Shown: in pieces, positions 1-12,545 of the stretch
How positions within the stretch are numbered: position 1 is the first letter of the stretch
Layout of the letters: each line of letters starts with the position of its first letter
From: Polytrichum commune
Lineage: Eukaryota; Streptophyta; Polytrichopsida; Polytrichales; Polytrichaceae
Assembly: GCA_950295325.1 (NCBI GenBank)
Contig: OX485809.1
Coordinates: 37,143,081 to 37,207,080 of the forward strand
DNA: 64,000 nucleotides
Direction of reading: 5' to 3'
Notes under the pieces: model-generated
Seen by the model: only the letters and a program-made list of their open reading frames with translations
The model's database searches: none
What the model was told of the DNA's origin: nothing
Position numbers and translations under genes: made by a program

Positions 1-64
1 TTACACTAGGAAGATTTCCAAATTCAAATGAATAAGTTACCAGGTCAGAGAGAACCTGCTTTAC

Positions 65-2184
65 CTTTTAGCGACTTCAAGTTCTGTATATTCTTCACCA
101 TGCTTGGCAACTTGAATGGTCGCCAGTTTTGGTATATTTCTGCACCCCCGCACATTCTACCATGATAAATGAATTGATTGATGACATAGAAATTTCATGA
201 AAAAGGTCCTATGCGTCAAAAACATAGAAGATTGAGATTCTGTGTGTACTTGGAGGCAGGATGGGTACAGCCGGCACAAAACCAGCCTTGCGTGCACGTA
301 ATCTTGGCATACTGAAGCTGCAGTCATGCAAATCATAGTGTCAGAGATGTAAGTGAAGTTAGCGTCAGAACCTTCATTGCAGGTTACATTTCAAGGTTGC
401 ATGTGGGATATGTCACTGTGTACAAAGCGCAAGGGTGAAGAAAAGATAAATTATGCTTTGATGTTTAAAAAAGGTGGTGAGCACCTGATTGGTGAGCTGA
501 TTCTTGAACTTGTCAGGATGGTTTTCCCTTTCCGAGTGAAATGCATATGCTACTTGAGCATCCATACCTGCCATACTCGTGTGTCAAAATTTGAAGTCAA
601 TGCCAAAAAGGAGTTAGCCAACTGTTAAGAAAGAGAGTTCCAACACAAGATTGAATGCTAGTGAGTTGATACAGGAAATCACAATTGGGGAAGAAAGAAA
701 CCTCGCACAATACTCTTATGTCGCTGAGTATACTCACCTATACTGAAGTAATTCCAGAAACCGCCCCGGAAAGTGATACGTCCTTTCTACAACACGAACC
801 CATCCACCAATTTGCACATTAGTAATATTCTCAATTCGCACTTCTACTCAAACTTTGAATTTAGATCCGACACCTGTCATTTGCAACCCAACATTCCAAT
901 ACTGTAAGTTCAGGGCAACGATTGTTGATCTCCTTACCTCTTTATCCTTTTCATCCCGCTTGAAAGAGTGCAGCGAATGTGGGACTTTCACAGGCTCCAA
1001 GGAGTCGCCATGTTTCTCTTCCACCACCATCTTCATTGTGACATGCCAGCTGCAGGAAGGATATCCCAGCCCCACCCCAAGTTAATATTCGTAACCATCA
1101 TGGAGTTTGAGGTCCGTTTCCAGCAAACATCATCCTGTGAGCTTCTAGGATTACCTGTCCACACGCAAGGGGGTGGCAATCAAAACCTCCTTCATAAACT
1201 TTTGCACTGAGTTCACATCTGTGCCGGGATTCTTCTTGCCCTGCCAAGAAACCGCCAGGCATGTCAATTTCAGATGAGTTCCTGACGTGAGGGAAGCATG
1301 TCCTTTTATTTCAATATCACCGGCACTAGTGGTAGGAGTTGCAAACTCACCCAGCCGAAGGAGAAGGGGAGATTGTTTCCTGTTCCCAGTGGCATCGTTG
1401 CAATGGGTGGCGGATGCTCCAGCTTCAGATCCCCCATGATTCCAAGCAACCAGCCGGCTGTGCCATCTCCTCCTGCTACCTGCGAAATAACGCAATCCCA
1501 CTAAATAAACCTAACTGCTCAGGGGAATTAATCACCAAAAAGGGAAGGCCGCAGAAGTGCAAAGACCTAAAATCTTGAGCCACTGGGCAAAAACTTGAAT
1601 CTCGTTTTTTAGCTGAAAATATTTCAATCTGCAAAGGTAAGACTATCCTTTACACAACTGTTTCCGAAATACTCACACTCAAAAGGCGCATACGAGGCTT
1701 ACAATGATACGCAAGTGTGTCCGAACATGGATTGCAACCTTGTCTCCATCATTCTTGAGCTTCTCAAGATGCCCCAGCACTTGGTGCAGTATATCCTCCG
1801 GCTTCTCATCAGCTAGATCATACACCTGGGGAGAACCAATAATATCAGCCAAACATGAAGAAATCGAGCTTTTGAAACCCCCACCATTTCTTGATGGACT
1901 GCACTGCATTTGCGCAGCGCAACCAGTGAAAAGATTTTTCTTTGAGAAGTTGTGTGCACCTGCTTGGGGTTCAGCAGGTCACGAAATGACTTGAGAATAG
2001 CGCCACCGAGCTGGCCCCCACTCTTTGAGTTCACAAAGACAAGAATGGGAGACTCCGGCGTCGCTACGGATTCGCTGTTGTCCGATATAGATCCCCTTTC
2101 AAGAATGTAGTTAGGGATGCACATCTCCTCCATCTTCGCCCTCTTGTTGTGTTTTCTCACATCTTCCTCCTTCATGTCTGCCAT
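65..2184 (-). CDS. Diacylglycerol kinase (plant cluster III-like), 3' end outside window
   Basis: The enzyme phosphorylates diacylglycerol to phosphatidic acid in plant lipid signalling. Nine coding exons can be joined in frame on the minus strand: 2184-1960, 1825-1703, 1479-1351, 1240-1155, 1049-938, 786-738, 567-485, 317-250 and 139-65. All have GT-AG introns and matching phases. Motifs in order are [16 protein letters not shown] at the start of the catalytic domain, [13 protein letters not shown] (the glycine-rich ATP site), [41 protein letters not shown] across two junctions, [17 protein letters not shown] and CTQGWF. No C1 domains or membrane segment precede the catalytic domain, as in the small cytosolic plant enzymes. 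The start is the first ATG of the exon (MADMKEED). The accessory-domain C terminus lies beyond position 1. The part after CTQGWF is more diverged than in angiosperm enzymes I remember. The family call is firm; the cluster call is an inference. Confidence 0.93.
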
Positions 2185-2990
2185 CTCTGTAACTCCCTTT
2201 GACGATTCGCCCAGGGGCTTGACTTAGTTGCGATGCTGTATGAACAAGAGAAATGAAATAACTTGTTACAAGCAAATCCACTGAATGCCTCCAGAAGTAG
2301 AGTTATGTAAGCTCGTCACCATGGTATTTGCAATTGTGGCATGTGCACACTATGTGCACGTTTGTTGGTTAACGGAGGTGGACTCCGCGTCATCGCCTTA
2401 ACCCATTGCCAATGTCAAGCACAACTTCGTAGACAATTCCAACCCGTAATCTACCACCCAACCTCATCTGCTTTTCACAGAGGAAGGAACCCGGCAGGCA
2501 CTCGTGCTGTGCGAATAACTGACTTGAACACGGCACATCAACAATATTACACACCAACTTGTTCATGACCACGGCGATTCAACCAACCAAAGTCGCTGCA
2601 CCAACCAAGAAACGCGCCCATCCCAAAGCAAATCACGTACCGAGTTCTGAACCCACTAACCCCTGCACACACGAAGCTCCCTGCTGGCGATACAGAAAGC
2701 ACTTCACTTGATTACAAGGCTCTGCCCGCTCATAAAAAAGCTTCTTCTTACCTTTGCAACCTAAGAACCCAGCAATTACACGATGTAATCTGCGCAAGCA
2801 AGAGTGTCTGCCCATCAAAACTGCACCAAATCTCTCAATTTTGGAAACAGGCCATGGCAATCCACCTACCTGACCACCGACCCACTTGAAGCACACAGTC
2901 TGCAGCTCCGATTGAGGGGAGATCCTTGAGCACGCTGCATCCTCGAACTAAGCGAAACACTTGACGTCTGTTTGGGAGCAGTAGTGATTG
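2185..2990 (-). promoter_or_regulatory. 5' leader and probable promoter of the diacylglycerol kinase gene
   Basis: This stretch lies directly upstream of the kinase ATG on the minus strand. It holds no convincing coding exon. It is less AT-rich than the DNA beyond 3000, as expected for a leader and proximal promoter. I could not place a transcription start or a leader intron with confidence. Confidence 0.35.
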
Positions 2991-3624
2991 ATGCTTTCGA
3001 ATGCGCCTGTCCAGGTGCCTCCGGAAGCGCTGGCAGGCTTAACTGGACCAGTTAGAAGTACACTACGACCGCCATAGTCCATACATAGACAAGGAAAACC
3101 TTCTCTAGGTAAACCCTTGGTCATGAGACATAGTGTAAAACGGTCATTAGACCAACATGTAGTCTCTAATGAAGATAAAAATTAAAAGTTGCTAAAAAAA
3201 AAAAATTCTTGAATAGAAGTCACTAAAATGGTATTTGTCTTCATAACATAGCCAACAATGCTTTATTTTGTTGAAACTTGAGACAAATTATTTGGGTTCT
3301 CTCACCACAAAATTTGAGTGACCACCAAACATTATCCATTTCTAGACGTGTAGAATTCCTTGTCCTTTCCATGTCACTTTCTCATTCCTTATCTAACAGG
3401 ATCACTTTCAATGTGATGATCTTATGTAGAATGAAGTGGGAGCGTCACTCATTTCTCAACCATTGCGAAAAAAATTCAAAATTCAAAAATAAATAAAATA
3501 AAAATAAAAATAAAGTGGTGGTTATGGTCAGTGATCTTTTGTGTAAACATGCCCTAACAAGGTCCAATCACAATGAATCATTGACCCTCAACTTATAGGC
3601 TATTTGTTAATACCATAGCCCCTT

Positions 3625-3965
3625 CCTCATCCATCGATATTGTTTACCAAGGTATGTGGGTGTTATTTGGTTCATTTTTCATGCTCTCCAATTTCTACTG
3701 ATAAGATTTACACAACAAAAACTTGTATTACATTAGAAAATCTACGATGAAACATCAGCAAAAAAACGGATTGAAAATTGGACTTCCCCTTATTAAATAC
3801 CGGTTATCAAAAATGCATGTTTGTTGATTTCTTAATTGGACACATAGGTCCTCCCAATTGTGCTCAATATTGAGTGTAGAGTAGTCATTAATATTTGAAG
3901 ACGCAATCCAATCTCTTTTAACATGTGTCTTTGTGGTGTTTGCTCTTTGATTCTTTAGGGGGTAC
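3625..3965 (+). repeat. Dispersed repeat, copy 1 (diverged)
   Basis: The sequence from GGTATGTGGGTGTTAT through GAAACATCA, TATTGAGTGTAGAGTAG, CAATCTCTTTTAA and CATGTGTCTTT follows the same order as 53850-54170, with many substitutions and small indels. The shared order of landmarks shows a common origin. No coding potential or terminal repeats could be defined, so the element class is unknown. Confidence 0.6.
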
Positions 3966-5149
3966 ACCTTCACAATACATATGAGTACACACGAGTGCAC
4001 AAAAAGGGGTATTAATTTGAACCATTATGTACTATGTATACATATGCTACACAAATTATGACTTGAAGTTATGTATGTATATGGAGGACCTCTAGAAAAT
4101 ATACAACATTCATACGTGTATGGTAGAGTCCCTTGAGTTTATGGGATAAGTATTTAATATTAGGTGAAACTAGGAGGAATAATTTTATCATTTCCTTATC
4201 TCATCCATGTATGTATGACAGACGCAATATTAGGGTTTTGGAAAGGGTGGTTGAGCTTAGAATGAGGCCATCAGAATTCCCTCTACACTTGGGATGGGTT
4301 TGTCCTTAGTCACACTAGAATCTGGTGGGCGAGCAGCCTACATAGAAACTTGCCCTTATGTCCCCTCCCCACCTATTAACTTTAGCTAAGCCTAAAAGTT
4401 GGTTTTTAAAACCCGGCCTTCACACCATCGACATTATCTAGTGCCGAGCCTAGTTGGCATATGATGTGGCATGGTTTAAAAGTGGAGGTTTTAAGCCTCA
4501 AGCACCGACCCTCTCATCGGTACCTAGACGTACATGAGGCAAGAATGTAGGACCTTTAAAAGTGTCGCCTCCCGCCCTTGTGATTGGTTGCTTTTTAGTC
4601 TTAGCTATGAGGGCACGAGGAGCTTCATTAACAAAAACCGATGGTAAGATAGGCGAGTAGAAAGGAATTTGGGGATGGGACAAAAACTATCCAACATTCA
4701 TTGCTTGGTAGATAAAACGATGAACATGTGTGAAAGCTACCTAACTAAAACCTACTCAAAAATCTCCGAAACAAGTTCTTGTAAGTGCATTGGGATAGCC
4801 AGATGCCTTCCCTATAACCAAGAGAGCTTTACCCGGTTTTTAAGAAAGACTTTGGTTATTTGGTAAAGTCGGGTGGGGGAGAGGGCATTAGCGGTTTGCC
4901 GCCACTTAAGACCCAAGTCTACCTACCTACCTACCATGGCAGACGTCACGAAGCCCAAGCTCTCTTTCAGAGGGCCGTTCTTGTGCGTACTTTATGTGTT
5001 GAGGTAGAATCTAGTGTACCTCGAAGGTTTTTCTGGTCGGTTTTGCTTCAGATCAAGACACACAAAACATGGTCAATAAGTTATCATATAGTACACAAGT
5101 ATAGTACCCCAAGTATGTAGAATCCAACGCAGGGTGTTTCTGCTCCAGG

Positions 5150-5915
5150 TATGGTCTTTAAGTGACTGTTCTCCCTTTTCAGTATGACACTTTTGGGAAA
5201 CACAAAAAACAGTCGTATTATCAAGGTGTCGTCTTCTCATTAATATGACAAATGGCGTTATTATTGAGGGAATACAAAAACATGAGTAATATGAGCTTAA
5301 AAATATATACAATGAGGTTAAGCAATATAGATGGTATGAAATAATAACTTGTAACCCCAAACAAATACAAATATTCTCAAGAACTCTTGAAATAGGAGTC
5401 TGAAGATCTTTGGTGTTGCCTACCCAAGTTAGCAACTATCATCTTATCTGGATTCCTTTTTAACTTTTGAAAACTAATCATTTCATCAACACCAAAATAT
5501 AAAGAGTTCTTTAATAAGAAACTAGACATTAATGATGCATAATGTATAGCATCAAGATACTAGTGATACTATATCACCCGTGTACAAGGCGACATACTAG
5601 GCAGGAGGTCACTCGCTCTGACCCTAACCATGCCCATTCTACACTAATAACCCTAATTATCATTAAGTTCCCAATGATAAGTGAAGTTCCGAAGTAGATC
5701 TGAAGTGAAAATGGATGTATTTTAGATATACATAACATAAATAAAAGGATATTCAACATTAACTACCTCTTTAATATGACAAAACGGAGATTCAAAATGT
5801 TGCATTATCAAGTGTCATAGTCATAAAAAAAAAGTTTTGAACTAAAAAGTTTGGTCTTGCAAAAAAGTGTCGTAATATCGAGGGTGTCGTATAAACGAGG
5901 TTAGACTGTATTCTA
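5150..5915. mobile_element. Possible mariner/pogo-like non-autonomous remnant
   Basis: The right end (about 5850-5912) reads GTGTCGTAATATCGAGGG, then GTGTCGTATAAACGAGGTT, then AGACTGTA. Read on the other strand it begins TACAGTCTAACCTCG, the style of terminal repeat seen in pogo-like elements. Related phrases (CGTATTATCAAGGTGTCGT near 5211) lie at the left. No transposase is visible and the left boundary is not clear. A related short fragment lies at 44962-45010. The classification is an inference from terminal motif style only. Confidence 0.3.
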
Positions 5916-6839
5916 GAGTTCCAATTTCTCAGGAGGATGAGTCAAGTCAACTTGCATTTCATTTCAATATGTCAGAAGGATTCACAAGTTGCTTGCACTT
6001 TCTCTATGAAGGCATTGGACGCCCCTGCATGTATGGCTGCTACGTGTGTAGAAAGAAAAAAGAAAACAAAAAAACAAAAACAAAAACGTCTCTAAGTACT
6101 GGCATGAATGTGAGCCCGTTGGCCCTATGCTGATCATGGTGTTTTGTGATGCAAGCTATGTGTGTAAGTTACACTCGCAACAGTCAGTTGCTAAAACCTT
6201 TCTTCCCCCCACTCTCAAAAAGGTTTCGTGCTAAGGTGGATGTGTGTACACTTTAAACATTGTCATATCAACCTCCTTAATGTCACTCCTTCTCTTATAT
6301 CTTGAAACCCTAGGGAATGGACGTTCTTAGTTTGAATCTCATTTCTTGTTGTCATGTTTTCCTCCCCATATATCATGGGTTTTGACATTGAAATAAACCA
6401 CCCAAGAATTCAAACCACACACTTGCATGCATCATGCTATCATCAATGTGAATTATTGTCATTTTTGCAACATTGACTTCGTGTCATTCCATAATGTCAC
6501 AGGTTGCATCAACCCTCTCTTATTATGCATCCATGTGAACACTACAAAACTCCTTAATACAATGTGCACTTTGATTGCAACAAAGCGTGATATTATGGAG
6601 TTTAGAGTGTATTTGGATACTATCCTCTCCACATGCACTTCTTGTAGAAAATGAAGCAAGCAATTAGTACAAGATGGTTACCAAGTCCAAATCATCCCCA
6701 TAGCCATTTGCCTCTTAAATTTCAAAGTTCATTTGAATATTTTATTCATTTATTAAAGTGAAAATTCTCGTACTCATGAAATGGTCATACATGTTTCCCC
6801 AATTGTGCATGCAATTATGTTGACCATTGAACCTAACAC

Positions 6840-6975
6840 GGTTAGCATATCGAGAATACACACACACACAGTCTAATCTCTTTTAGACAAGTGCTTTTTT
6901 TAAATAAATAAATACAAATTACTATCCATTCTTAGATCTACACCTAATAACACACCATTCATATAAGAGTGTCCA
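6840..6975 (+). repeat. Dispersed repeat, partial copy 2
   Basis: A fragment with AATCTCTTTTAGACAAGTG, TTCTTAGATCTACACCTAA and ACACCATTCAT matches the 3' part of the repeat at 53850-54200 (AATCTCTTTTAAGCATGTG, TTTTAGATCCGCACCTAA, ACCCCATTCAA). It is diverged and short. Confidence 0.45.
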
Positions 6976-7354
6976 AATTATTGCTATGTTGGATTTAGAC
7001 ACATCTACCTTACATGTGTTCTAGAAGTCACAATTTATGCAACATTTTGCTTTCACTTATTTTGCTTTAGGCCAATACATGGTTTTGGGAAGTAACTATA
7101 CTACTACATAGTACCAACATCAAAGTTTACAATCAATGCCCATAGCAATGTAACTTACAATCCTGCATTTTGCATGTGCAAAATGTTGTTGATTGGTGTG
7201 GACAAAATTATTTTTTCTCCCATGATTCAACTCAATGGCCATTCAACTAATTCGAGATCCCTTACCATTTCCAGTTTTGGCATTTCAATTTTCAATGTGT
7301 ATTCAGTGACTCTGCATAAGATCATTCACTTGGAACACAAGTTTGGTGTATACC

Positions 7355-7850
7355 CACGGGTAGATCACTCTAAGGCATTTTTGTGCACCACGTGCGGCTA
7401 GGGTTTTTTTGTTTTGGGGCTATTTACCTTCAAGGGTTGAATAAAAGCCTCCCTATAATTACTTAAATTTAAAAAATGGCCCGTTTGTTTGCACCCTTTC
7501 ATTACTTATATTGTCCAAGTCACGTAATTTTTTGTACTCTATATTCCTTTTAAGTAATTTTGGACAGACGGAAATCCCAATTATCATCCATCCCCATGAG
7601 TCCTAAACCCATTTACATACCATACTAAACATACCTTCTAGGATCCTTATCTTCAGCCCCTATATTAATTTTACAAAAAAACAATGGCCCACATTTTATG
7701 TCCATCTAACTTACTTATAATGGGATTGTCTACATTTAATGGCCCCTTCACTATTTGGAATTCCTTTATAATTTTTATTTCAAATGATTTTAATCCTCTC
7801 TATATTATGCCGCACGTCATTTTTAAAATGCACTAAGTGATCTACCCGTG
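7355..7850. mobile_element. hAT-type miniature inverted-repeat element, copy 1
   Basis: The element starts CACGGGTAGATCACT and ends AGTGATCTACCCGTG, giving imperfect terminal inverted repeats of about 44 bp that run inward to GTGCGGC / GCCGCAC. It is flanked on both sides by TGTATACC (7347-7354 and 7851-7858), a perfect 8-bp target duplication. An 8-bp duplication with CA...TG ends fits the hAT superfamily. No transposase is encoded, so it is non-autonomous. A second copy lies at 17014-17574. Confidence 0.88.
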
Positions 7851-7858
7851 TGTATACC

Positions 7859-8239
7859 TAGGAAGTCAATTCTTGTGAAGTTGGTTGATCGTTATCCAAT
7901 TAACACGTGACAATCATAATCCATTGGAATCCCATGCGAATTGAATTGAAATATAATGAATTGATTCTAAAGTCCGGGAAGCCAAAAAGCTTATGCAACT
8001 AAAAGTACATCAAAGGGTGTCAAACTGTGTAATTCTCTACAATGGCAGTGTGTGGTAGCCTCTGTGAGATAGAGGTAATGAAATGAAAACAATTTCTCAA
8101 TGTTGACAATTGATGAAGTAATGTGTTTGAAACTCCTTTGGTTGTAAAATAAGATTGTGGGTTTTCTCAAGTGAAGTGAAAACAAATGTTAGCCTTGCAG
8201 TGAGCCATTTTAGATGAATAGTATCACTACAAGTATCAC
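7859..8239. other. Short intergenic stretch between two mobile elements
   Basis: AT-rich DNA with no recognisable gene or repeat. It separates the hAT-type element from the target duplication of the LTR retrotransposon. Confidence 0.4.
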
Positions 8240-8244
8240 GTCAC

Positions 8245-9218
8245 TGTCACAACCCTTGCTAGCCCCCCTTGACAATCTTGCCAATTTTCAATTCTAGCAA
8301 AGGTTACGAGCGCTAACCATTTGCATTCCGCCATGCTAATGGTTAGCTCCTCCTACCCCGGACCTTATAGTTCATAGGAGGGAACCAACCCTCCTACTTT
8401 GCTTTCGGGACTCACCCCTTAATCGGTAACTCATTTCTTGGATGTGGACTTCCATCCATGGAAGTCCAATCCTATGTTGATCATCGCGTTGCCGGAGCAA
8501 CACTACAACAACCCGAACCATACTAGGCAACTATGGCCTCACAATGGGCCAATGCCCATGGAGGCCGTGCCGTTCGGCCTCGGGTGGGTGAGGCCACACC
8601 ACCTCACCCATATAAGCCTCTAGGACTTCACGCGGGGCCCCTACCCCACCGTCAACCAACCTCTTGTCTCTCTACCAAGAGTTGGGGCCAAGTGGACATT
8701 TTCCTTTAGCTGCTGGGCCTAGAACCCCCTAGCAGCTTCAGACCATCATAACTTCCTTGTATGATGTCTGATCATAACAACCAACCACTCCATCTTCATC
8801 TACGCTTTACGTAGATGCCGATGGACTCCTCACTTGCCCCATTCGGACAAGTACTGAGGACGTTATGCCTGTTTGAACCTTGGCAGTCCCGGGAATCACT
8901 CCCAGGCACTGCTGTACCAGGGCGCTGTCCCGGGACAGCGCCCCACTCAAATGGCCATAACTCCTAGCTCACACCTCCGATTGAGGTGTTCTTGAGCTTT
9001 CTAGAATCACCACGCCATGAGCTACGCATAGCTCATGGCCTTACCCTTGTGCCTCCTAGTCTTCGTGGGTGGGAGGCGTTCCCAACGCCCGGGGCCCTCA
9101 CCCACACTAGGATCACTTGGGCCCTCTCACCAACGGCGCCACAAGTCCCGGGTGTCACTCCGGGGTCCCCCTTGTGCCCATGGTGTTTCGGGCACTCCTC
9201 ATGGAGAGGTGCGCGACA
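8245..9218 (-). repeat. 3' LTR of the chromovirus
   Basis: A 974-bp terminal repeat, TGTCACAACCC...GTGCGCGACA. It is matched base for base over long stretches by 14341-15297, with a fixed offset of 6096. The first visible difference is A versus G at the fifth base. It is GC-rich compared with the surrounding DNA. It contains a strong inverted repeat, CCAGGGCGCTGTCCCGGGAC, followed by AGCGCCC. Confidence 0.92.
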
Positions 9219-9233
9219 CTCACCCCCACCAAA
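9219..9233 (-). other. Polypurine tract of the chromovirus
   Basis: On the minus strand the bases just before the 3' LTR read GGTGGGGGTGAG, a purine-rich run. This is where the plus-strand primer of an LTR element is expected. Confidence 0.6.
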
Positions 9234-10029
9234 CGGAGTCGATGCCCTCATCGACTATACTCGTAGTCGGCACACCAATTCTCAAGTTGCCATCCTCTAT
9301 GGTGCGGCATTGTGTTTACCTTAGGGCGCGACCCCCACAATGCATCTTCAAATTTGGCATAGTCCCAAAGGTGTCGTTCCTAGGTGGTCCGTTAGCGACC
9401 TTGGATCTCTCATCCAAGGACCTAACCTACACTAGACCCACCTACTTTGGGACTCACTTGGGTTGCCCCTCCTTTGGGGCCTCCCCCGTTAGGCTCCACT
9501 AGCCTAACGTGACACATCTAGGCGAGACCTCAACGCTTCCACTAAGTTGTCTCGGTTGCAACTCCGAGATGGCTTTCCATTGTTAAGCCACGCCTCGATC
9601 GCACGGGGGTGATGCCAAGTCCCGCCCGACTCGGTTCCCACTTTGCTCTTTCGAGACATGGGTTCATGACTCCCATGCGCCAACTCTCGTTAGCTCGCGG
9701 GTAGCACTTTTATGAGCACGCGCCATCACCTTGCCCCCGCCCGGACAAGCCCACAACTAAGAAGTTTCTTGGTTTTATCCAAGGCCCCTCCAAGCCATGG
9801 CCCCCAATTACTCGGCTTACCCAACCTAGTTTGGCATATCTATTCCCCCTCTTCCATTAACCAAGCACAAGTACAAGACTAGGACCTCATCTCATACTTT
9901 TCTCTTTGCACCACTAAAGTTTGGACTTTATTCCCTCAAGCCAAAGAACAAGTTCATGTTGTGGAGTAATTAACCTCGAAGCTAAGTGTGCAACTAGCGT
10001 CTCTCCCCCACTAAAGGAGATTGATGTCC

Positions 10030-10235
10030 TCATCAATGCCTACGCTTCATTTTATTGGAATCCTTAGCCTTAGTTTCTTCAAAGTGCTTCACCAATTCAT
10101 TGGTGTTCACCATGTCTCTTGCCGCCACCCAAGCGGTTTCTTTCTCATGGTATCCTCACCATTTCACCAAGTACTCGTTTGTACATTTTCTTTCATTTTC
10201 ACTTGGGCTTCCTACACTTGAGGATGCCCTCCTAC
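10030..10235 (-). pseudogene. Chromodomain at the integrase C terminus
   Basis: Minus-strand translation gives EYLVKW, a stop, then GYHEKETAWVAARDMVN and TNELVKHFEE. This is the compact chromodomain pattern of plant chromoviruses, which may steer integration to particular chromatin. The in-frame TGA after EYLVKW shows decay. The family call rests on remembered motif order. Confidence 0.7.
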
Positions 10236-10462
10236 CTCATGTTCCAAATGACCTCCACAAGGTCGGGACGTGGCCTAATCACTTGCTTGTGTTCGGGCCA
10301 CAAGGTGTCGTCCTAAAATGACTTTCGTAATGAGACATGAAATGTCGGATGCACTTTGATCTCGGGAGGTAATTCCAACTTATAGATGTCCTAGAACACT
10401 TGTTCCACAATGGGAAACGGAGTTCCAATTTTGGACATGAACTTTGGAGTGAGGCCTTCCGG

Positions 10463-11449
10463 CTAAGTGAAGTTGTTCACATTCAACAACACCTTTTGGC
10501 CCACCTCATTCTCCACTTCGCATCTTCCGGCATTGACTTGCACTTCGTAGCACCTTCGGGCTTTCTCCACCAACAACTTGGTCATCTCCAAGACTTGTTT
10601 ACCATCCTTGGCCAAGTCCTCACCATCTTGGTTGAACTCTAGTGTTGAATGTGCCCCCTCGAGAGCTAGGTTAATAGGTTGGAGCGCATCCACTCCATAA
10701 GCCACCACGAAAGACCACCCCTTGGTAGCCAAGTGCGTGGCTACATTGCAATTACACTCTGCTCGACCCACATAGTCCGCCCAATCTCCTTGGTCCGCCC
10801 CCACCAAGTTCCTCAAGTATTGCTTCAAGACTCCATTCACATGCTCCGCTTTCCCATTCATTTGGGAATGCAAGGCCGTGCTAAACCTTAGTTTCATTCC
10901 GACCTCCTTAGAGAAATGCATTGAAAATGCACTTGTGAACTTTGGATCTTGATCCCACACAATCACTCTTGGCAACCCGTGGTGCCTCAACCATCCTTTG
11001 AGAAAAGGCTATGCGGTCTCCAACGCGGTGGCGGTTCCCACAATCGGCACCATGTGTGCCAACTTGGCAAACCGCTCTACCATCAACAAGATGACATCAT
11101 ACCCATGTGACTCCGGCAAACTTGTGATCAAGTCCATGCACATACTATGCCATGGCGCCGACGGGATAGGCAACGGTTGCAAGAAACCGCCTTGCTTTTG
11201 GTAAGAGGCTCGGTTCACTTGGCACTTTATTCACGCCTTCACAAAGTGGGTTATATCCTCCTTTATGCACCGCCAATGGTACCTCCATGACACCATTCTA
11301 TGGCGGTTTTTTCTTTCTCCTCTATGGCCGGCAATAGGACTATCACATTTTTCCTTCAAAACCGATAGCCTCAACTTGCCTTGAGGGACATACACCTGAC
11401 TTTGCTTACACTTGAACAATCCGTCCACCAACTTAACCTCTTTGAGCAC
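10463..11449 (-). pseudogene. Ty3/gypsy integrase (broken)
   Basis: Three blocks follow one another on the minus strand. The first (11449-11231) has the zinc-binding-type region with AGHRGERKN. The second (11218-11009) has the first catalytic Asp in CMDLITSLPESHGYD. The third (10990-10463) has GLPRVIVWDQDPKFTSAF, with the second Asp, and GKAEHVNGVLKQYLRN, with the catalytic Glu. The DDE residues therefore survive, but stops or frameshifts separate the blocks. In an intact element this enzyme inserts the cDNA into chromosomes. Here it cannot be made as one protein. Confidence 0.85.
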
Positions 11450-11842
11450 CTTGCTCTTGCGAAGCTCACCTAAAAGCTTTTGTGCCTCGGGGTAGTTAAT
11501 TTACCCCTCCCGTATCTTGCATCACAAGTTTCCTTCGCCGGCACACATTAGCCACAAGGTTTGGATGGTTCTCATTGCTTGGAACTCATCCGGTCTACTT
11601 AGCGCATCCGGCACCACATTTCCATGGTCCGGTTTGTGGACCAAATCCACCTTCATAAGCGCCAAACTATCATGCCACCGCAATGACTTGGCGCTCACTT
11701 GTGCTTGTATACGTTAAAATACTTTTAGGACACATTGTCCATGTAGACCTTTGCTTTGTACGACCCCAAATAATGTCGCCACATCTTCAAGCAATGCACT
11801 ACGGCAAAGAAGTTCTTTGTCATGAGTTGGTTGTCTTCTTTG

Positions 11843-12545
11843 ACAACCATCGAGCCTCAAGCCCCCATATGCAAAGGCCATCCATCTTACATTAACAATC
11901 CATCATTGGCATTGGCAAAGTTACTCGCCCCCGTATGCACCTCAAAAGGTTTGTCAAACTCCATGAACTTGAGCACGGGCGGTGAAGAGAACTTGCTCTT
12001 AAGCTCCCCAAAGACTTGGTGACAAGGCTAGTCCCACTCTTGGGATAGTCATTTCTTTCACAAGTCGGACAAGGTCTTACAACCATCGAGCTTCATGCTC
12101 CCATATGCAATGGCAATCTTTTTTTTTACATCCACATCCGCCAAATAAAGTCTCTCGCCCCCGTATGCACCTCAAAAGGTATGTCAAACTCCGCGAACTT
12201 GAGCACGGGCGGCGAAGAGAACTTCGTCTTAAGCTCCTCAATGGCTTGGTGGCACGGCTCATCCCACTCTTGGGATAGCCATTTCTTGCACAAGCCGGAC
12301 AAGGTTCGACAACCATGGAGCTTAATGCTCTCATAAGCAATGGTCATCCATCTTGGATCAACATCCGCCAATGATAAAGTCCTTCGTCTCCATGTGCACC
12401 TCAAAATGCTTATGAAAACCCGGAAATTTAACCACATCTTGTGAAGGGAACTTGCTCTTGAGCTTCCCAAGGGCTTGGTGACAAGGCTCATCCCACTCTT
12501 GGAATAGCCATTTCCTCAATAAGTCGAGTAAGGCCCTAGCAACCT
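11843..12545 (-). repeat. Three tandem copies of the RT-end/RNase H-start segment
   Basis: Three consecutive copies of about 230 bp begin with ACAACCAT at 11843, 12079 and 12309. Each encodes, on the minus strand, a version of CKKWLSQEWDEPCHQAI, ELKTKFSSPPVLKFAEFD, IPFEVHTGA and a trace of AYES. A normal pol has this segment once, at the junction of reverse transcriptase and RNase H. The copies differ by substitutions and short indels, so the triplication is not very recent. Confidence 0.85.

Larger units (their letters stand above)
3000..7346. other. AT-rich intergenic region with old dispersed repeats
   Basis: No gene is supportable here. Short ORFs on both strands show no recognisable motifs. 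Part of the region (about 3625-3960 and 6850-6970) is shared in diverged form with 53850-54200. The stretch 5150-5915 contains repeated phrases of the type 'GTATTATCAAGTGTCGT', like the ends of a mariner/pogo-type element. A CT/CTAC-rich patch lies near 4915-4935 and A-rich tracts lie near 3190 and 6060. Confidence 0.5.

Noticed and set aside
8438-9502. Several long open frames on both strands within the left LTR, repeated at 14534-15530
   Set aside because: They lie inside a GC-rich LTR, occur in opposite strands of the same sequence and show no protein motif. They are chance frames of a non-coding repeat.
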